DNA of 64,000 nucleotides from Streptomyces narbonensis (GTDB lineage Bacteria > Actinomycetota > Actinomycetes > Streptomycetales > Streptomycetaceae), in assembly GCF_014649015.1 (NCBI RefSeq), contig NZ_BMSF01000003.1, forward strand, positions 434,001 to 498,000, in the 5' to 3' direction. Each line of letters opens with the position of its first letter. The first letter of the stretch is position 1. A program made the translations under genes and the position numbers. Positions 8,363-17,302 of the stretch are shown here, piece by piece. A model generated the notes under the pieces. The model ran no database searches. It saw nothing but the letters and a program-made list of their open reading frames with translations, and was not told the origin of the DNA.

Positions 8363-9733
8363 GTGCTCAGTACCGCAAGTACCGCACAGCGAACGGACGT
8401 CGGAGAGACCGTCGACGTCGTCATCGTGGGGGCCGGGATCGCGGGGCTCACGGCCGCCCTCCGGCTGACCGAGGCCGGTGTCTCCGTCGCCGTCCTGGAG
8501 GCGGAACCGCAGGTGGGCGGCCGGATGGCCACCGACTCCGTCGACGGCTTCCTGCTCGACCGGGTGGGCCCCCTGCTCACCCTCTCGCCCGAGGAGCTGC
8601 GGGCCGTGCCGGGGCTCGACGGCCTCGCGCTGCGCCCCTTCGCGCCGGGGGTGCTCGTGCACAGCGACGGCCGGTACGCCCGGTGGGGCGCCCCGCACCC
8701 GCGCCGGACGGGCGGCGCGCCCCGCGGAGGGGGGCACCGGAGCGTGGGGGGAGCGTTCAGCATGGCGCGCGCCCTCGCGAGCGCCCCCCGGCGGCCGGCG
8801 GCCTCGCTCGACCAGGCGCGGCTCGGCGCGTCCCTGGTCCGGCTCGCCGCGACCCCGTCGCAGCGGCTGCTCGCCCGCCCCGAGCGGACCGCGCGCGAGG
8901 CGCTGACCGCCCGGCTGCCCTCCCGGACCGTGCAGGGCGTGCTGCGGCCGCTGCTCGCGGCGCTCCTCGGCGACCCGGACCTCGGCACGTCGAGCCGTCG
9001 GGCCGACCTGGCCCTCCGCGCCTTCGCCAGGGGCCGGCTCGCCGTGCCGGAGGGCGGTGCAGCGGCCCTCCCCGAGCGGCTCGCCGCGGCGCTGCCGCCC
9101 GGCACGGTCCGTGCCGGCGTCCGGGTCACCGAGGCATCCGTCTCCCGAGTGACGACCGCCGAGCACGGGGTCCTCGGCTGCCGAGCGGTGCTGCTCGCGA
9201 CGGGGGCGCGGACGGCGGCCGAGCTGCTGCCCGGCCTGCGGACGCCCGCCTTCCACGCGGTGACGGTCCTCCATCACACGGCGCCCGTGGCGCCCACCGG
9301 TGACCCGACGCTGCTCCTGGAGTCGGACCCGGGCGGGCCCGTGGCCCACACGGCCGTGATGAGCGCCGTCGACCCGGTCCGCGCCCCGGAGGGCCGGTCC
9401 CTGATCACCTCGACGGTGCTCGGGGCGCCGCCGGACGACACGGAGCGCCGGGTCCGCAAGCACCTCGCCACGCTGTACGGCACGTCGACCGACGAGTGGG
9501 AGCTGCTGGCGCTGCACCACACGCGGGAGGCCGTGCCGGCGATGCCGCCGCCGTACGACGCGCGGCGGCCGGTCCGGCTGCTCGCAGGCCTGTACGTGTG
9601 CGGCGACCACCGGGACGCGGGCACCCCGCAGGGCGCCCTCGCCTCGGGGGCGCGCGCGGCCCGCGCCCTCCTCGCCGACCTCGGCTTCCGGCTCCCGAAG
9701 GAGGAGGAAGAGGCGGCGGAGGAGGCCGCGTGA
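8363..9733 (+). CDS. FAD-dependent amine oxidase / protoporphyrinogen-oxidase-like protein
   Basis: A 456-residue flavoprotein with a GAGIAG dinucleotide motif at residues 23-28, VLEAEPQVGGRMATD as the second FAD contact, and a C-terminal GLYVCGDHRDAGTPQGALASG motif typical of NAD(P)/FAD amine-oxidase-fold proteins. The GTG start at 8363 follows a clear GGGGAGGGG ribosome site; an ATG further upstream lacks one. Residues about 115-135 (an RTGGAPRGGGHRSVGG stretch) are low-complexity and look like an in-frame repeat insertion. The reaction is not defined. It is convergent with the regulator at 9741, with only 7 bp between stops. Confidence 0.85.
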   Translation: MLSTASTAQRTDVGETVDVVIVGAGIAGLTAALRLTEAGVSVAVLEAEPQVGGRMATDSVDGFLLDRVGPLLTLSPEELRAVPGLDGLALRPFAPGVLVHSDGRYARWGAPHPRRTGGAPRGGGHRSVGGAFSMARALASAPRRPAASLDQARLGASLVRLAATPSQRLLARPERTAREALTARLPSRTVQGVLRPLLAALLGDPDLGTSSRRADLALRAFARGRLAVPEGGAAALPERLAAALPPGTVRAGVRVTEASVSRVTTAEHGVLGCRAVLLATGARTAAELLPGLRTPAFHAVTVLHHTAPVAPTGDPTLLLESDPGGPVAHTAVMSAVDPVRAPEGRSLITSTVLGAPPDDTERRVRKHLATLYGTSTDEWELLALHHTREAVPAMPPPYDARRPVRLLAGLYVCGDHRDAGTPQGALASGARAARALLADLGFRLPKEEEEAAEEAA

Positions 9734-9740
9734 AGCGCGG

Positions 9741-11315
9741 TCAGCCGATGGCTGCGACGCGGTCGCGGTAGGTGCGGGCGGCTGCGGCGTCGCGGTAGGG
9801 CTCCAGGCGGCGCTCGAAGTCGCGGACGTACTCGACGGCGCGTGCCGAGCGCATCTCGGAGGCCTGTTGGGCGGCCTCCGCGCCCAGGGCGCACGCCTGG
9901 TCGAGTTCGCCGAGGGCGAGGCGGGAGGTGGCGAGGACGACCCGGCAGAAGAGCCGGCTCCGGGCGAAGCCGGGCGCGCGCAGCTGGAGGGCGCGCTCGG
10001 CGTGCTGGGCGGCGGGCCGGTACTGCTGGAGGTCGCGGTGGCAGTGCCCGAGCTCGTCGGCGAGCTGGGCCTCGTCGAACATCCTGGCCCAGTAGGGCAC
10101 CTCGTCGCCGGGCCGGGCCGCTTCGAGGGCCCGCTCGGCCCGGACCAGGGAGGCGCCGCAGACGCGGGCCTCGCCGAGGACGGCGTGCCCGCGGGCCTCG
10201 ATCGCGTGCAGCATCGCCTGGACGACGGGCGGCGCGGCGGGCCCGACGCCCTGCTGGGCGACCCGGGCGAGCTGCACGGCCTCGCGTCCGTGGCCGAGGT
10301 AGACGGCCTGGCAGCTCATGGTGAGGAGCACGTACGAGCCGTAGGCCCGGTCGCCGGCGGCCTGGGCAAGGCGCAGCGCCTGGACGAAGTAGCGCTGGGC
10401 GAGGCCGTGGGCGGCGATGTCGTACGAGGTCCACCCGGCGAGCCGGGTGAGGTCGGCGGCGGCGGCGAAGAGACGGCGGCCGACGGACTCGCCGTACGTG
10501 CCGCGCAGCATCGGCTCGGCCTCGTGCTCCAGGTAGCGGACGAGGGCCTGGCGCGCGTGCCCGCCGCCGTAGGCGTGGTCGAGGGTGCGGAAGAGCTCGC
10601 CGACGGAGCGGAGGGCGGCGACGTCCCCGCTGGAGACCCGCTGGCCCGGCCCCCGGTCCGTACCGCGCTGGCGGGGCACGGAGAAGCGGCCCTGCGCGGG
10701 GACGCGCGGGTCGTGCTGGGTCACCCGCGGGTCGTGCTGGGTCACCCGGGGGTCGTTCGGGATCCGGGGTTCGTGCGGGGAGCGCGGGTCGTGCCGCGCG
10801 TGGGGGTCGCCGGGCGCCCCTGTGTGGGGCCGGGAGGCGGGCGGGCCGGGGGCGAGCTCGCCGCGGGCCACCCGGTCGTCGGCGCGGCCGATGAGCCAGT
10901 CGCGACTGGGCACGACCAGCCCGGCCGGGGTGAAGGCGATCTTGCGGAGTTCGGCGTGGCTGCCGGAGTCCTTGCGCCACAGCCCGCTGACGATGTCGAC
11001 GGCCTCCTCGGGGGTCGCCGCGAACTCCAGGCCCGCGTAGACCGGCGCACAGGCGTCGAGACCGAGGTCCTGCGCGGAGAGCCGGCGGCCGAGGCGCCGG
11101 GTGAAGACCTCGGCGATGAGGGCGGGGGTGGTGCCGCGCGGCTGCTGGCCGCGGAGCCAGCGGGTCACGGAGGTCTTGTCGTACCGCAGATCGAGGCCGT
11201 GCTCCAGACCGAGCTGGTCCACCCGTCTGGCGAGGCCCGCATTGGAGAACCCGGCTTCGGCGATGAGCGCGGCGAGCTGGCGGTTCGGGATGCGCTGCGG
11301 TGGTCGTTCCGTCAT
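9741..11315 (-). CDS. XRE/NsdA-like transcriptional regulator with TPR-type C-terminal region
   Basis: A 524-residue protein. The N-terminal 80 residues form a helix-turn-helix region (IPNRQLAALIAEAGFSNAGL, then KTSVTRWLRGQQPRG), followed by a WLIGRADDRVARG segment. Residues about 165-205 are a low-complexity DPR-rich linker with tandem DPRVTQH repeats. The C-terminal 300 residues are helical and TPR-like. The architecture resembles the Streptomyces NsdA family of developmental and antibiotic regulators, so a role in differentiation is plausible but inferred. It is transcribed away from lipB. Confidence 0.75.
   Translation of the reverse strand: MTERPPQRIPNRQLAALIAEAGFSNAGLARRVDQLGLEHGLDLRYDKTSVTRWLRGQQPRGTTPALIAEVFTRRLGRRLSAQDLGLDACAPVYAGLEFAATPEEAVDIVSGLWRKDSGSHAELRKIAFTPAGLVVPSRDWLIGRADDRVARGELAPGPPASRPHTGAPGDPHARHDPRSPHEPRIPNDPRVTQHDPRVTQHDPRVPAQGRFSVPRQRGTDRGPGQRVSSGDVAALRSVGELFRTLDHAYGGGHARQALVRYLEHEAEPMLRGTYGESVGRRLFAAAADLTRLAGWTSYDIAAHGLAQRYFVQALRLAQAAGDRAYGSYVLLTMSCQAVYLGHGREAVQLARVAQQGVGPAAPPVVQAMLHAIEARGHAVLGEARVCGASLVRAERALEAARPGDEVPYWARMFDEAQLADELGHCHRDLQQYRPAAQHAERALQLRAPGFARSRLFCRVVLATSRLALGELDQACALGAEAAQQASEMRSARAVEYVRDFERRLEPYRDAAAARTYRDRVAAIG
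10705..10746. repeat. 21-bp tandem repeat inside the NsdA-like gene
   Basis: Two exact copies (10705-10725, 10726-10746) plus degenerate copies downstream encode the DPRVTQH repeats of the linker. The 21-bp unit keeps the frame, so copy number could vary without breaking the gene. Confidence 0.85.
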
Positions 11316-11658
11316 CAGCTGTGCGGTCTCCTGCCTTCCGGGCCCAGGTGCAGCCCGTTCGGACCCTCATGGAACGGCGTGAATTTAGCGGTCCTCACGG
11401 CCTGTACCGCCACCTTCGCCCCACATTCATCCGATCGTGTGAGGATTGACGGCATCGCTGACGTAGTCGTCGCCGTCCAGCTGACGGAGGGCACACCCCC
11501 GCACCGCCCGTAGAAGCGCCCCGGCGCCGGCTGCCTCCGGCACCCCCGTACAGGTGTGCGTGGCGTCGCCGTACAGTGGCATGGGCGCGAATGACGCATG
11601 GTGCCGAGCCGGCCCGGGATGATCCCCGGTCCCCGGTTCCCGGCACCCAGGAGGAGGC
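11316..11658. other. Intergenic region between divergent NsdA-like regulator and lipB
   Basis: 343 bp without a convincing gene. It must hold both divergent promoters. A TACAGT (11572-11577) could be a -10 element for lipB, and a TAAATT on the minus strand near 11380 could be one for the regulator; neither has a clear -35. A strong AGGAGGAGG ribosome site for lipB ends near 11657. Confidence 0.4.
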
Positions 11659-12474
11659 ATGGCCGTGAGTGAGCTGCGATTCGTCCGCCTTGGTTTCGGC
11701 GCGGAAGCCGTCGAGTACCAGGTGGCCTGGGACAAGCAGCGCGAGGTGCACGCCGCGCGGTTCGCCGACGAGGCGCCCGATACCTGTCTGCTCCTGGAGC
11801 ACCCGCCGGTCTACACGGCCGGCCGGCGCACGGCGGAGAACGAGCGACCGCTGGACGGGACGCCCGTCGTGGACGTCGACCGCGGCGGGAAGATCACCTG
11901 GCACGGCCCCGGCCAGCTCGTCGGCTACCCGATCATGAAGCTGCCCCGCCCGGTGGACGTCGTCGCACACGTCCGCCGCCTGGAGGACGCGCTGATCCGG
12001 ACAGCCGCCGAGTTCGGTGTGGAGACGAGCCGGGTCGAGGGGCGCAGCGGCGTCTGGGTCCTCGGTGACCCGATCGAGCAGCGGCCCTCGTTCGGCGGGC
12101 TGAACCTCGACTTCGACCCCCGGCTCACCGACGAGGAGTTCGACCCCCGCCTGAACGGCCCCGAGTACGCGCCGTCCAACGCCGGCCAGCGCCGCGAGGA
12201 CCGCAAGCTCGCCGCCATCGGCATCCGGGTCGCCAAGGGCGTCACCATGCACGGCTTCGCCCTCAACGTGAACCCGGACAACACCTGGTTCGACCGGATC
12301 ATCCCCTGCGGCATCCGCGACGCGGGCGTCGCCTCGCTCGCGAACGAGCTGGGCCGGGACGTCACGATCGAGGAGGTGCTCCCGGTCGTGGAGCGCCATC
12401 TGCGGGAGGTCCTGGAACAGGCGGAGCTGAAGCCGCGCGAGATCGAGCGTCCGGCGGAGCCTGCTTCCGTCTGA
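11659..12474 (+). CDS. lipB: Lipoyl(octanoyl) transferase
   Basis: Transfers octanoate from octanoyl-ACP to E2 and GcvH lipoyl domains, the first step of lipoate assembly in the cytoplasm. The protein has 271 residues. The motif [13 protein letters not shown] carries H82, KLAAIGIRV carries the catalytic K183, and PCGIRDAG carries the acyl-accepting C217. Residues about 137-178 form a charged insertion with a repeated FDPRL unit between the GVWV strand and the catalytic lysine, absent from shorter homologues. A strong AGGAGG site precedes the ATG. lipA follows on the same strand, 145 bp away. Confidence 0.97.
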   Translation: MAVSELRFVRLGFGAEAVEYQVAWDKQREVHAARFADEAPDTCLLLEHPPVYTAGRRTAENERPLDGTPVVDVDRGGKITWHGPGQLVGYPIMKLPRPVDVVAHVRRLEDALIRTAAEFGVETSRVEGRSGVWVLGDPIEQRPSFGGLNLDFDPRLTDEEFDPRLNGPEYAPSNAGQRREDRKLAAIGIRVAKGVTMHGFALNVNPDNTWFDRIIPCGIRDAGVASLANELGRDVTIEEVLPVVERHLREVLEQAELKPREIERPAEPASV

Positions 12475-12530
12475 GGCAGGGCCCGCTCGGGCACGGCCTC
12501 CGCAGGGGGCACGGCCTGAGGAATGCGGGG

Positions 12531-12553
12531 CTCTGGCCATGGGTTGGCCAGAG
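12531..12553. promoter_or_regulatory. Inverted repeat between lipB and lipA
   Basis: CTCTGGCC-N7-GGCCAGAG is perfect and lies 67 bp before the lipA start. It may be a regulator site or a transcript hairpin; no ligand or protein can be assigned. Confidence 0.4.
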
Positions 12554-12619
12554 GTAAGGCATGGGAAGCAACGGGCGTACCCTGGTGTGCGCCGAAGAAT
12601 CGAAGCTACAGGAGCCGAT

Positions 12620-13588
12620 GTGTCCGCAGTCGCACCCGACGGACGCAAGATGCTGCGCCTGGAGGTCCGGAACGCCCAGACCCCCATCGAGCGTAAGCCC
12701 GAGTGGATCAAGACCCGCGCGAAGATGGGTCCCGAGTACACGAAGATGCAGGGCCTCGTGAAGAGCGAGGGCCTGCACACGGTCTGCCAGGAGGCGGGCT
12801 GTCCCAACATCTTCGAGTGCTGGGAGGACCGCGAGGCGACCTTCCTCATCGGCGGCGACCAGTGCACCCGGCGCTGCGACTTCTGCCAGATCGACACGGG
12901 CAAGCCCGAGGCGCTGGACCGTGACGAGCCGCGCCGCGTGGGCGAGTCGGTCGTCACGATGGACCTGAACTACGCCACGATCACCGGCGTCGCGCGCGAC
13001 GACCTGGAGGACGGCGGCGCCTGGCTGTACGCGGAGACCGTGCGCCAGATCCACCAGCAGACGGCGGAGCGCGCCGACGGCCGCACCAAGGTCGAGCTGC
13101 TGGCCCCCGACTTCAACGCGGTCCCGGAGCTCCTGAAGGAGGTCTTCGACTCGCGCCCCGAGGTCTTCGCGCACAACGTCGAGACCGTCCCGCGGATCTT
13201 CAAGCGGATCCGTCCGGGCTTCCGCTACGAGCGCTCCCTCGACGTCATCACCCAGGCCCGTGACTACGGTCTGGTCACGAAGTCGAACCTGATCCTCGGC
13301 ATGGGCGAGACCCGCGAAGAGGTCAGCGAGGCGCTCCGCCAGCTGCACGACGCGGGTTGCGAGCTCATCACGATCACGCAGTACCTGCGCCCCTCGGTCC
13401 GGCACCACCCCGTCGAGCGCTGGGTGAAGCCGCAGGAGTTCGTGGAGCTGAAGGACGAGGCCGACCAGATCGGTTTCTCCGGTGTGATGTCGGGCCCGCT
13501 GGTCCGGTCCTCGTACCGCGCGGGCCGGCTCTTCCAGCAGGCGATCGAGAAGCGCGGCGCGGTCGACAACGCCACGCAGGCGGTCTGA
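12620..13588 (+). CDS. lipA: Lipoyl synthase (radical SAM)
   Basis: Inserts two sulfurs into the octanoyl chain on lipoyl domains. The protein has 322 residues. The N-terminal auxiliary cluster ligands are C56, C61 and C67 ([12 protein letters not shown]); the radical-SAM cluster ligands are C82, C86 and C89 (CTRRCDFC); the C-terminal RSSYRAG supplies the family's conserved serine ligand. The GTG at 12620 follows AGGAGCC with good spacing; an ATG at 12539 would add unrelated residues. Together with lipB and aceE it places lipoate synthesis beside a lipoate-dependent complex. Confidence 0.97.
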   Translation: MSAVAPDGRKMLRLEVRNAQTPIERKPEWIKTRAKMGPEYTKMQGLVKSEGLHTVCQEAGCPNIFECWEDREATFLIGGDQCTRRCDFCQIDTGKPEALDRDEPRRVGESVVTMDLNYATITGVARDDLEDGGAWLYAETVRQIHQQTAERADGRTKVELLAPDFNAVPELLKEVFDSRPEVFAHNVETVPRIFKRIRPGFRYERSLDVITQARDYGLVTKSNLILGMGETREEVSEALRQLHDAGCELITITQYLRPSVRHHPVERWVKPQEFVELKDEADQIGFSGVMSGPLVRSSYRAGRLFQQAIEKRGAVDNATQAV

Positions 13589-13902
13589 CCGCTCCGGGAT
13601 TGACCCACGGGTGCGCCCGAGGGTTCACGCACGAGGCCCTCGTGTGAATCCGAGCACAAGCAGTTACCGGTCAGTAATGGCCGGATCAGGCGCGGCCCGT
13701 ACGCCCCCGCAGCTCAGCGGGGGCGTACGGGCCGCGTCGGCGTTCCCCCGATGCTCCGACCGGCCGCATCAACGTTTCATCAGTGTTTGACCACCGGGTC
13801 ATGCCCTGGTAACACCGATCTGTGAGCGTGGATTCACTCACCGCCACCACTCGCTCACCACCCCCCGCCTCGTCTCATCCGCAATCGAGGGAGGACCCCG
13901 AC
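13589..13902. other. Intergenic region lipA to small gene
   Basis: 314 bp with no credible gene. It contains the perfect hairpin at 13691-13736 that ends the lip transcript. The last 100 bp should hold the promoter of the small gene at 13903; I cannot define its -35/-10 with confidence. Confidence 0.5.
13691..13736 (+). terminator. 18-bp perfect hairpin downstream of lipA
   Basis: Arms CGCGGCCCGTACGCCCCC (13691-13708) and its exact complement (13719-13736) around a 10-nt loop, about 100 bp after the lipA stop. Confidence 0.8.
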
Positions 13903-14118
13903 ATGCCGGCCGCATCGACGCACGTCCGCGTCACCGCGATCCCGTCCGTCACCGACGCCCTGAAGGCCGTGGAGGCCCTGCTGCTCGGCGCCGGGCAGCG
14001 CACCGCCCGGCGGAACGCCTGGACATCCGTCCTGGAGGACCGCCGCCACGCCAAGGACCGGGTCGAGGCCCAGCATGTGATGGAGGCCGCGTCTGGCCAC
14101 GCTTCCCGGGCCACGTAA
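13903..14118 (+). CDS. Small conserved hypothetical protein
   Basis: A 71-residue basic protein. It has a helical core (VTDALKAVEALLLGAG, then QRTARRNAWTSVLEDRRHAK) and no signal peptide. The ATG at 13903 is preceded by GGGAGGACC at good spacing, which decides against the in-frame GTG at 13822. I recall a similar short protein at the same place, before the DUF4191 gene, in other Streptomyces, which supports it being real. Function unknown. Confidence 0.75.
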   Translation: MPAASTHVRVTAIPSVTDALKAVEALLLGAGQRTARRNAWTSVLEDRRHAKDRVEAQHVMEAASGHASRAT

Positions 14119-14128
14119 ACTTCAGGAC

Positions 14129-14833
14129 ATGGCGAGGAAGGCAAACACGGGCAGCGCTGACGCTGCGAACCAGGGGCGGCTCAAGCAGATCGCCCTCACG
14201 TACAAGATGACCCGGAAGGCCGACCCGAAGGTCGGACTTGTCGTCGCAGGCGTGGGCATCGTCGTACTCGGTGTCCTCCTCGCGATCGGCTTCCTCATCG
14301 GTCATCCGGTCTATCTGGGCATCCTGGGCTTCGTCCTGGCGCTCCTGGCGGCGGCCATCGTCTTCGGGCGGCGTGCCGAGCGCGCGGCCTTCGGGCAGAT
14401 GGAGGGCCAGCCGGGCGCGGCGGCGGCGGTGCTGCAGAACGTCGGGCGCGGCTGGACGACGACCCCCGCGGTCGCGATGAACCGCAGCCAGGACGTCGTG
14501 CACCGCGCGGTCGGCCGGGCGGGCATCGTGCTGGTGGCGGAAGGCAACCCGAACCGGGTGAAGACGCTGCTGGCGGCCGAGAAGAAGCGGATGAGCCGCG
14601 TCGTGGTGGACGTGCCGGTGCACGACCTCATCGTCGGCGACGGCGAGGGTCAGGTGCAGCTCAAGAAGCTGCGCACGACCATGCTCAAGCTGCCCCGCGT
14701 GCTCACCGGCCCGCAGGTCACCGCGGCCAACGACCGGCTGCGGGCGATGGGCGACCTGATGAGCAACATGCCGCTGCCGAAGGGTCCGATGCCCAAGGGC
14801 ATGAAGATGCCGCGCGGCGGAAAGATGCGCTGA
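14129..14833 (+). CDS. DUF4191 family integral membrane protein
   Basis: A 234-residue protein. A short cytoplasmic N-terminus is followed by two membrane segments at about residues 37-57 (VGLVVAGVGIVVLGVLLAIG) and 62-80 (YLGILGFVLALLAAAIVFG), then a soluble basic C-terminal domain ending in a Met/Lys/Pro-rich tail (PKGPMPKGMKMPRGGKMR). This matches DUF4191, a conserved actinobacterial family of unknown function found beside the lip and gln genes. It lies 10 bp behind the small gene at 13903, probably in one operon. Confidence 0.88.
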   Translation: MARKANTGSADAANQGRLKQIALTYKMTRKADPKVGLVVAGVGIVVLGVLLAIGFLIGHPVYLGILGFVLALLAAAIVFGRRAERAAFGQMEGQPGAAAAVLQNVGRGWTTTPAVAMNRSQDVVHRAVGRAGIVLVAEGNPNRVKTLLAAEKKRMSRVVVDVPVHDLIVGDGEGQVQLKKLRTTMLKLPRVLTGPQVTAANDRLRAMGDLMSNMPLPKGPMPKGMKMPRGGKMR

Positions 14834-14885
14834 GCCGCAGACGCGCTGAGCGGTGAGACGCGCTGACGCGCCCGACCGAACACAG

Positions 14886-14923
14886 GAGAAGGGCCCCGGA
14901 CCACACGGTCCGGGGCCCTTCTC
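14886..14923. terminator. Bidirectional terminator between convergent DUF4191 and RDD genes
   Basis: GAGAAGGGCCCCGGACC (14886-14902) and its exact complement (14907-14923) with a 4-nt loop. Convergent genes end on both sides. Confidence 0.85.
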
Positions 14924-14944
14924 GCTGCGCAGCGGCAGGCGCGG

Positions 14945-15412
14945 TCAGATGCGGACCTGGACGGCGCCGGAGAGGCGGTCGTGGAGGCCGCGGCCGTCGC
15001 GGTCCCAGATCAGGGCCGGAACGGCGAGGCAGACGAGTACGGAGCGGACGGCCACGCGCCAGAGGCTCAGCCGGCCGCCGTTCGCCGAGACGACCACCAG
15101 GCCGAAGAGGCGCTTGCCGGGCGTCGAGCCGATGGTGCCGACGGTCAGCACGCTCAGGACGAGCAGGAGGCCGAGCGCCCAGTTGCTGGTCGCCTGGCTG
15201 TAGCTGTCGGTGATCAAGCCGTATGCGATCAGAAGGCACAGGGCCCAGTCGACGGCGAGGGCGCCGAGCCGGCGGCCCGGGCGGGCGATCGAGCCGGGCC
15301 CCTCCTCGGGCAGTCCCAGCTGCTGACCCCGGTATCCGAAGTCCACGCCTGCTTGCTCCGCCGCGGCACGGGGGCCGGAGAGCCACGATCCGAGTGCTTG
15401 CCTGTTGTCCAC
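14945..15412 (-). CDS. RDD family membrane protein
   Basis: 155 residues. The RDD signature is seen: [20 protein letters not shown] (first membrane segment, about residues 47-66) with the Arg and Asp, a second segment around 78-96, then [13 protein letters not shown] and [14 protein letters not shown] at the C-terminus. RDD proteins are small membrane proteins of unclear role, sometimes linked to ion exchange. It is divergent from glnA, and the glnA operator lies in the shared 221-bp gap. Confidence 0.88.
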   Translation of the reverse strand: MDNRQALGSWLSGPRAAAEQAGVDFGYRGQQLGLPEEGPGSIARPGRRLGALAVDWALCLLIAYGLITDSYSQATSNWALGLLLVLSVLTVGTIGSTPGKRLFGLVVVSANGGRLSLWRVAVRSVLVCLAVPALIWDRDGRGLHDRLSGAVQVRI

Positions 15413-15496
15413 CCGACCACGGTACTGCGCCCGTTTTCGATCACTTCCGTCCGGGTCGGCGTAGCTGCGTCACTGCGCGCCGCACACCCGCTCCGG

Positions 15497-15534
15497 TTAA
15501 CTTCGACGAAACAAATGGGTCATGCTTGAGAAAT
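15497..15534 (+). promoter_or_regulatory. GlnR operator upstream of glnA (four half-sites)
   Basis: TTAAC-N6-GAAAC-N6-GTCAT-N6-GAAAT: four 5-bp elements with exact 6-bp spacers, which fits the described Streptomyces GlnR a-site/b-site arrangement (gTnAc-n6-GaAAc). It ends 99 bp before the glnA start. GlnR activates glnA at low nitrogen in S. coelicolor. Confidence 0.8.
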
Positions 15535-15633
15535 CCCGTCTGCCTATGGTCGGGTCCAGCGTGTGCCACCGCACTGGCCGCACGACCGAGCTGCAACCCC
15601 GCCCCTCCCCGGGCCGGGAGTAGGAGGAGTTGG

Positions 15634-17058
15634 ATGTCCGAGAAGCACGGGTTCCAGAACGCCGACGAGGTCAACAAGTTCATCAAGGACAACGACGTCA
15701 AGATGGTCGACGTCCGGTTCTGCGACCTTCCGGGCGTGATGCAGCACTTCACGATCCCGGCGACGGCCTTCGACCCGGCGGAGGAGCTCGCCTTCGACGG
15801 CTCGTCGATCCGCGGCTTCCAGGCGATCCACGAGTCCGACATGGCGCTCCGCGCCGACCTGTCGACGGCCCGTGTGGACCCCTTCCGCCGCGACAAGACG
15901 CTGAACATCAACTTCTTCATCCACGACCCGATCACGGGCGAGCAGTACAGCCGTGACCCGCGGAACATCGCGAAGAAGGCCGAGGCGTACCTCGCCTCCA
16001 CCGGCATCGCCGACACCGCGTACTTCGGCCCCGAGGCGGAGTTCTACGTCTTCGACTCGGTGCGCTTCGAGACCTCGGCGAACCAGGGCTTCTACCACAT
16101 CGACTCCGAGGCCGGCGCCTGGAACACCGGTGCGGAGGAGAACAACCGCGGCTACAAGGTCCGCTACAAGGGCGGCTACTTCCCGGCCCCGCCGGTCGAC
16201 CACTTCGCCGACCTGCGCTCCGAGATCTCCCTGGAGCTGGAGAACGTCGGCCTCCAGGTCGAGCGCCAGCACCACGAGGTCGGCACCGCCGGCCAGGCCG
16301 AGATCAACTACAAGTTCAACACGCTGCTCGCCGCGGCCGACGACCTGATGCTCTTCAAGTACATCGTGAAGAACGTCGCCTGGCGCAACGGCAAGACCGC
16401 GACCTTCATGCCGAAGCCGATCTTCGGCGACAACGGCTCGGGCATGCACGTCCACCAGTCGCTGTGGGCCAACGGCGACCCGCTGTTCTACGACGAGACG
16501 GGCTACGCGGGCCTCTCGGACACCGCCCGCTACTACATCGGCGGCATCCTCAAGCACGCCCCGTCGCTGCTCGCCTTCACCAACCCGACGGTGAACTCGT
16601 ACCACCGCCTGGTCCCGGGCTTCGAGGCCCCGGTCAACATGGTGTACTCGCAGCGCAACCGCTCCGCCGCCATGCGCATCCCGATCACGGGCTCGAACCC
16701 GAAGGCCAAGCGCGTCGAGTTCCGCGCGCCGGACCCGTCCTCGAACCCGTACCTCGCCTTCTCGGCGCTGCTCCTCGCTGGCCTCGACGGCGTGAAGAAC
16801 AAGATCGAGCCGGCGGAGCCGATCGACAAGGACCTGTACGAGCTCGCTCCCGAGGAGCACGCCAACGTCCAGCAGGTCCCGACCAACCTGGAGGCCGTCC
16901 TCCACGCGCTCGAGGACGACAACGAGTACCTGCAGGCCGGTGGCGTCTTCACGTCCGACCTGATCGAGACCTGGATCGACTACAAGCGCACCCACGAGAT
17001 CGCCCCGATCCAGCTGCGCCCGCACCCGCACGAGTTCGAGCTCTACTTCGACCTCTAG
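15634..17058 (+). CDS. glnA: Glutamine synthetase type I (GSI-beta)
   Basis: ATP-dependent amidation of glutamate, the main ammonium-assimilating enzyme; a cytosolic dodecamer. The protein has 474 residues. [16 protein letters not shown] is near residue 65, the metal ligands include EAEFYVF, the latch loop NRSAAMRIP is present, and the adenylylation tyrosine lies in [11 protein letters not shown] near residue 405. GlnE, encoded at 55351-58338, should modify this site. The ATG at 15634 follows TAGGAGGAG. The start gives about 5 more N-terminal residues than I recall for S. coelicolor GlnA. A GlnR operator precedes it and a hairpin follows it. Confidence 0.97.
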   Translation: MSEKHGFQNADEVNKFIKDNDVKMVDVRFCDLPGVMQHFTIPATAFDPAEELAFDGSSIRGFQAIHESDMALRADLSTARVDPFRRDKTLNINFFIHDPITGEQYSRDPRNIAKKAEAYLASTGIADTAYFGPEAEFYVFDSVRFETSANQGFYHIDSEAGAWNTGAEENNRGYKVRYKGGYFPAPPVDHFADLRSEISLELENVGLQVERQHHEVGTAGQAEINYKFNTLLAAADDLMLFKYIVKNVAWRNGKTATFMPKPIFGDNGSGMHVHQSLWANGDPLFYDETGYAGLSDTARYYIGGILKHAPSLLAFTNPTVNSYHRLVPGFEAPVNMVYSQRNRSAAMRIPITGSNPKAKRVEFRAPDPSSNPYLAFSALLLAGLDGVKNKIEPAEPIDKDLYELAPEEHANVQQVPTNLEAVLHALEDDNEYLQAGGVFTSDLIETWIDYKRTHEIAPIQLRPHPHEFELYFDL

Positions 17059-17094
17059 GCCGTACCGCGCGAGACCGCGCGAGCGAGGTGTCAC

Positions 17095-17132
17095 GAGGCC
17101 CGTCGTCCCCTTTCGAGGGGGCGGCGGGCCTC
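17095..17132 (+). terminator. Hairpin terminator after glnA
   Basis: GAGGCCCGTCGTCCCC pairs with GGGGGCGGCGGGCCTC through two G-U wobbles, 36 bp after the stop, and is followed shortly by a TTT. Confidence 0.75.
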
Positions 17133-17216
17133 GCCGCTTTCCGGCCAGGATTCCGGCCAAGATCACGAAAAGGCGAACAGCTGACGAACTATGTCACCTA
17201 CCTACGGGTAGGGCTG

Positions 17217-17244
17217 TTCACGCTCCGCGACCGGCCGATAGCTT
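17217..17244 (+). promoter_or_regulatory. Candidate promoter of the cyclodipeptide synthase operon
   Basis: TTCACG (17217-17222), a 16-bp spacer, then TAGCTT (17239-17244), about 60 bp before the start. Just upstream is a CCTACC-TACG-GGTAGG inverted repeat (17197-17212) that could be a regulator site. No adjacent regulator gene is seen. Confidence 0.4.
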
Positions 17245-17302
17245 GTCGTCGTCGCTGCCGCCACACCCGGAGCACGGGGCTCCGCTGGGACTAGCTGGCG
17301 CG

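Noticed and set aside
7226-9610. 794-codon minus-strand frame opposite the epimerase and FAD oxidoreductase
   Set aside because: Low-complexity Arg/Gly/Pro translation; both plus-strand genes have clear motifs and ribosome sites.
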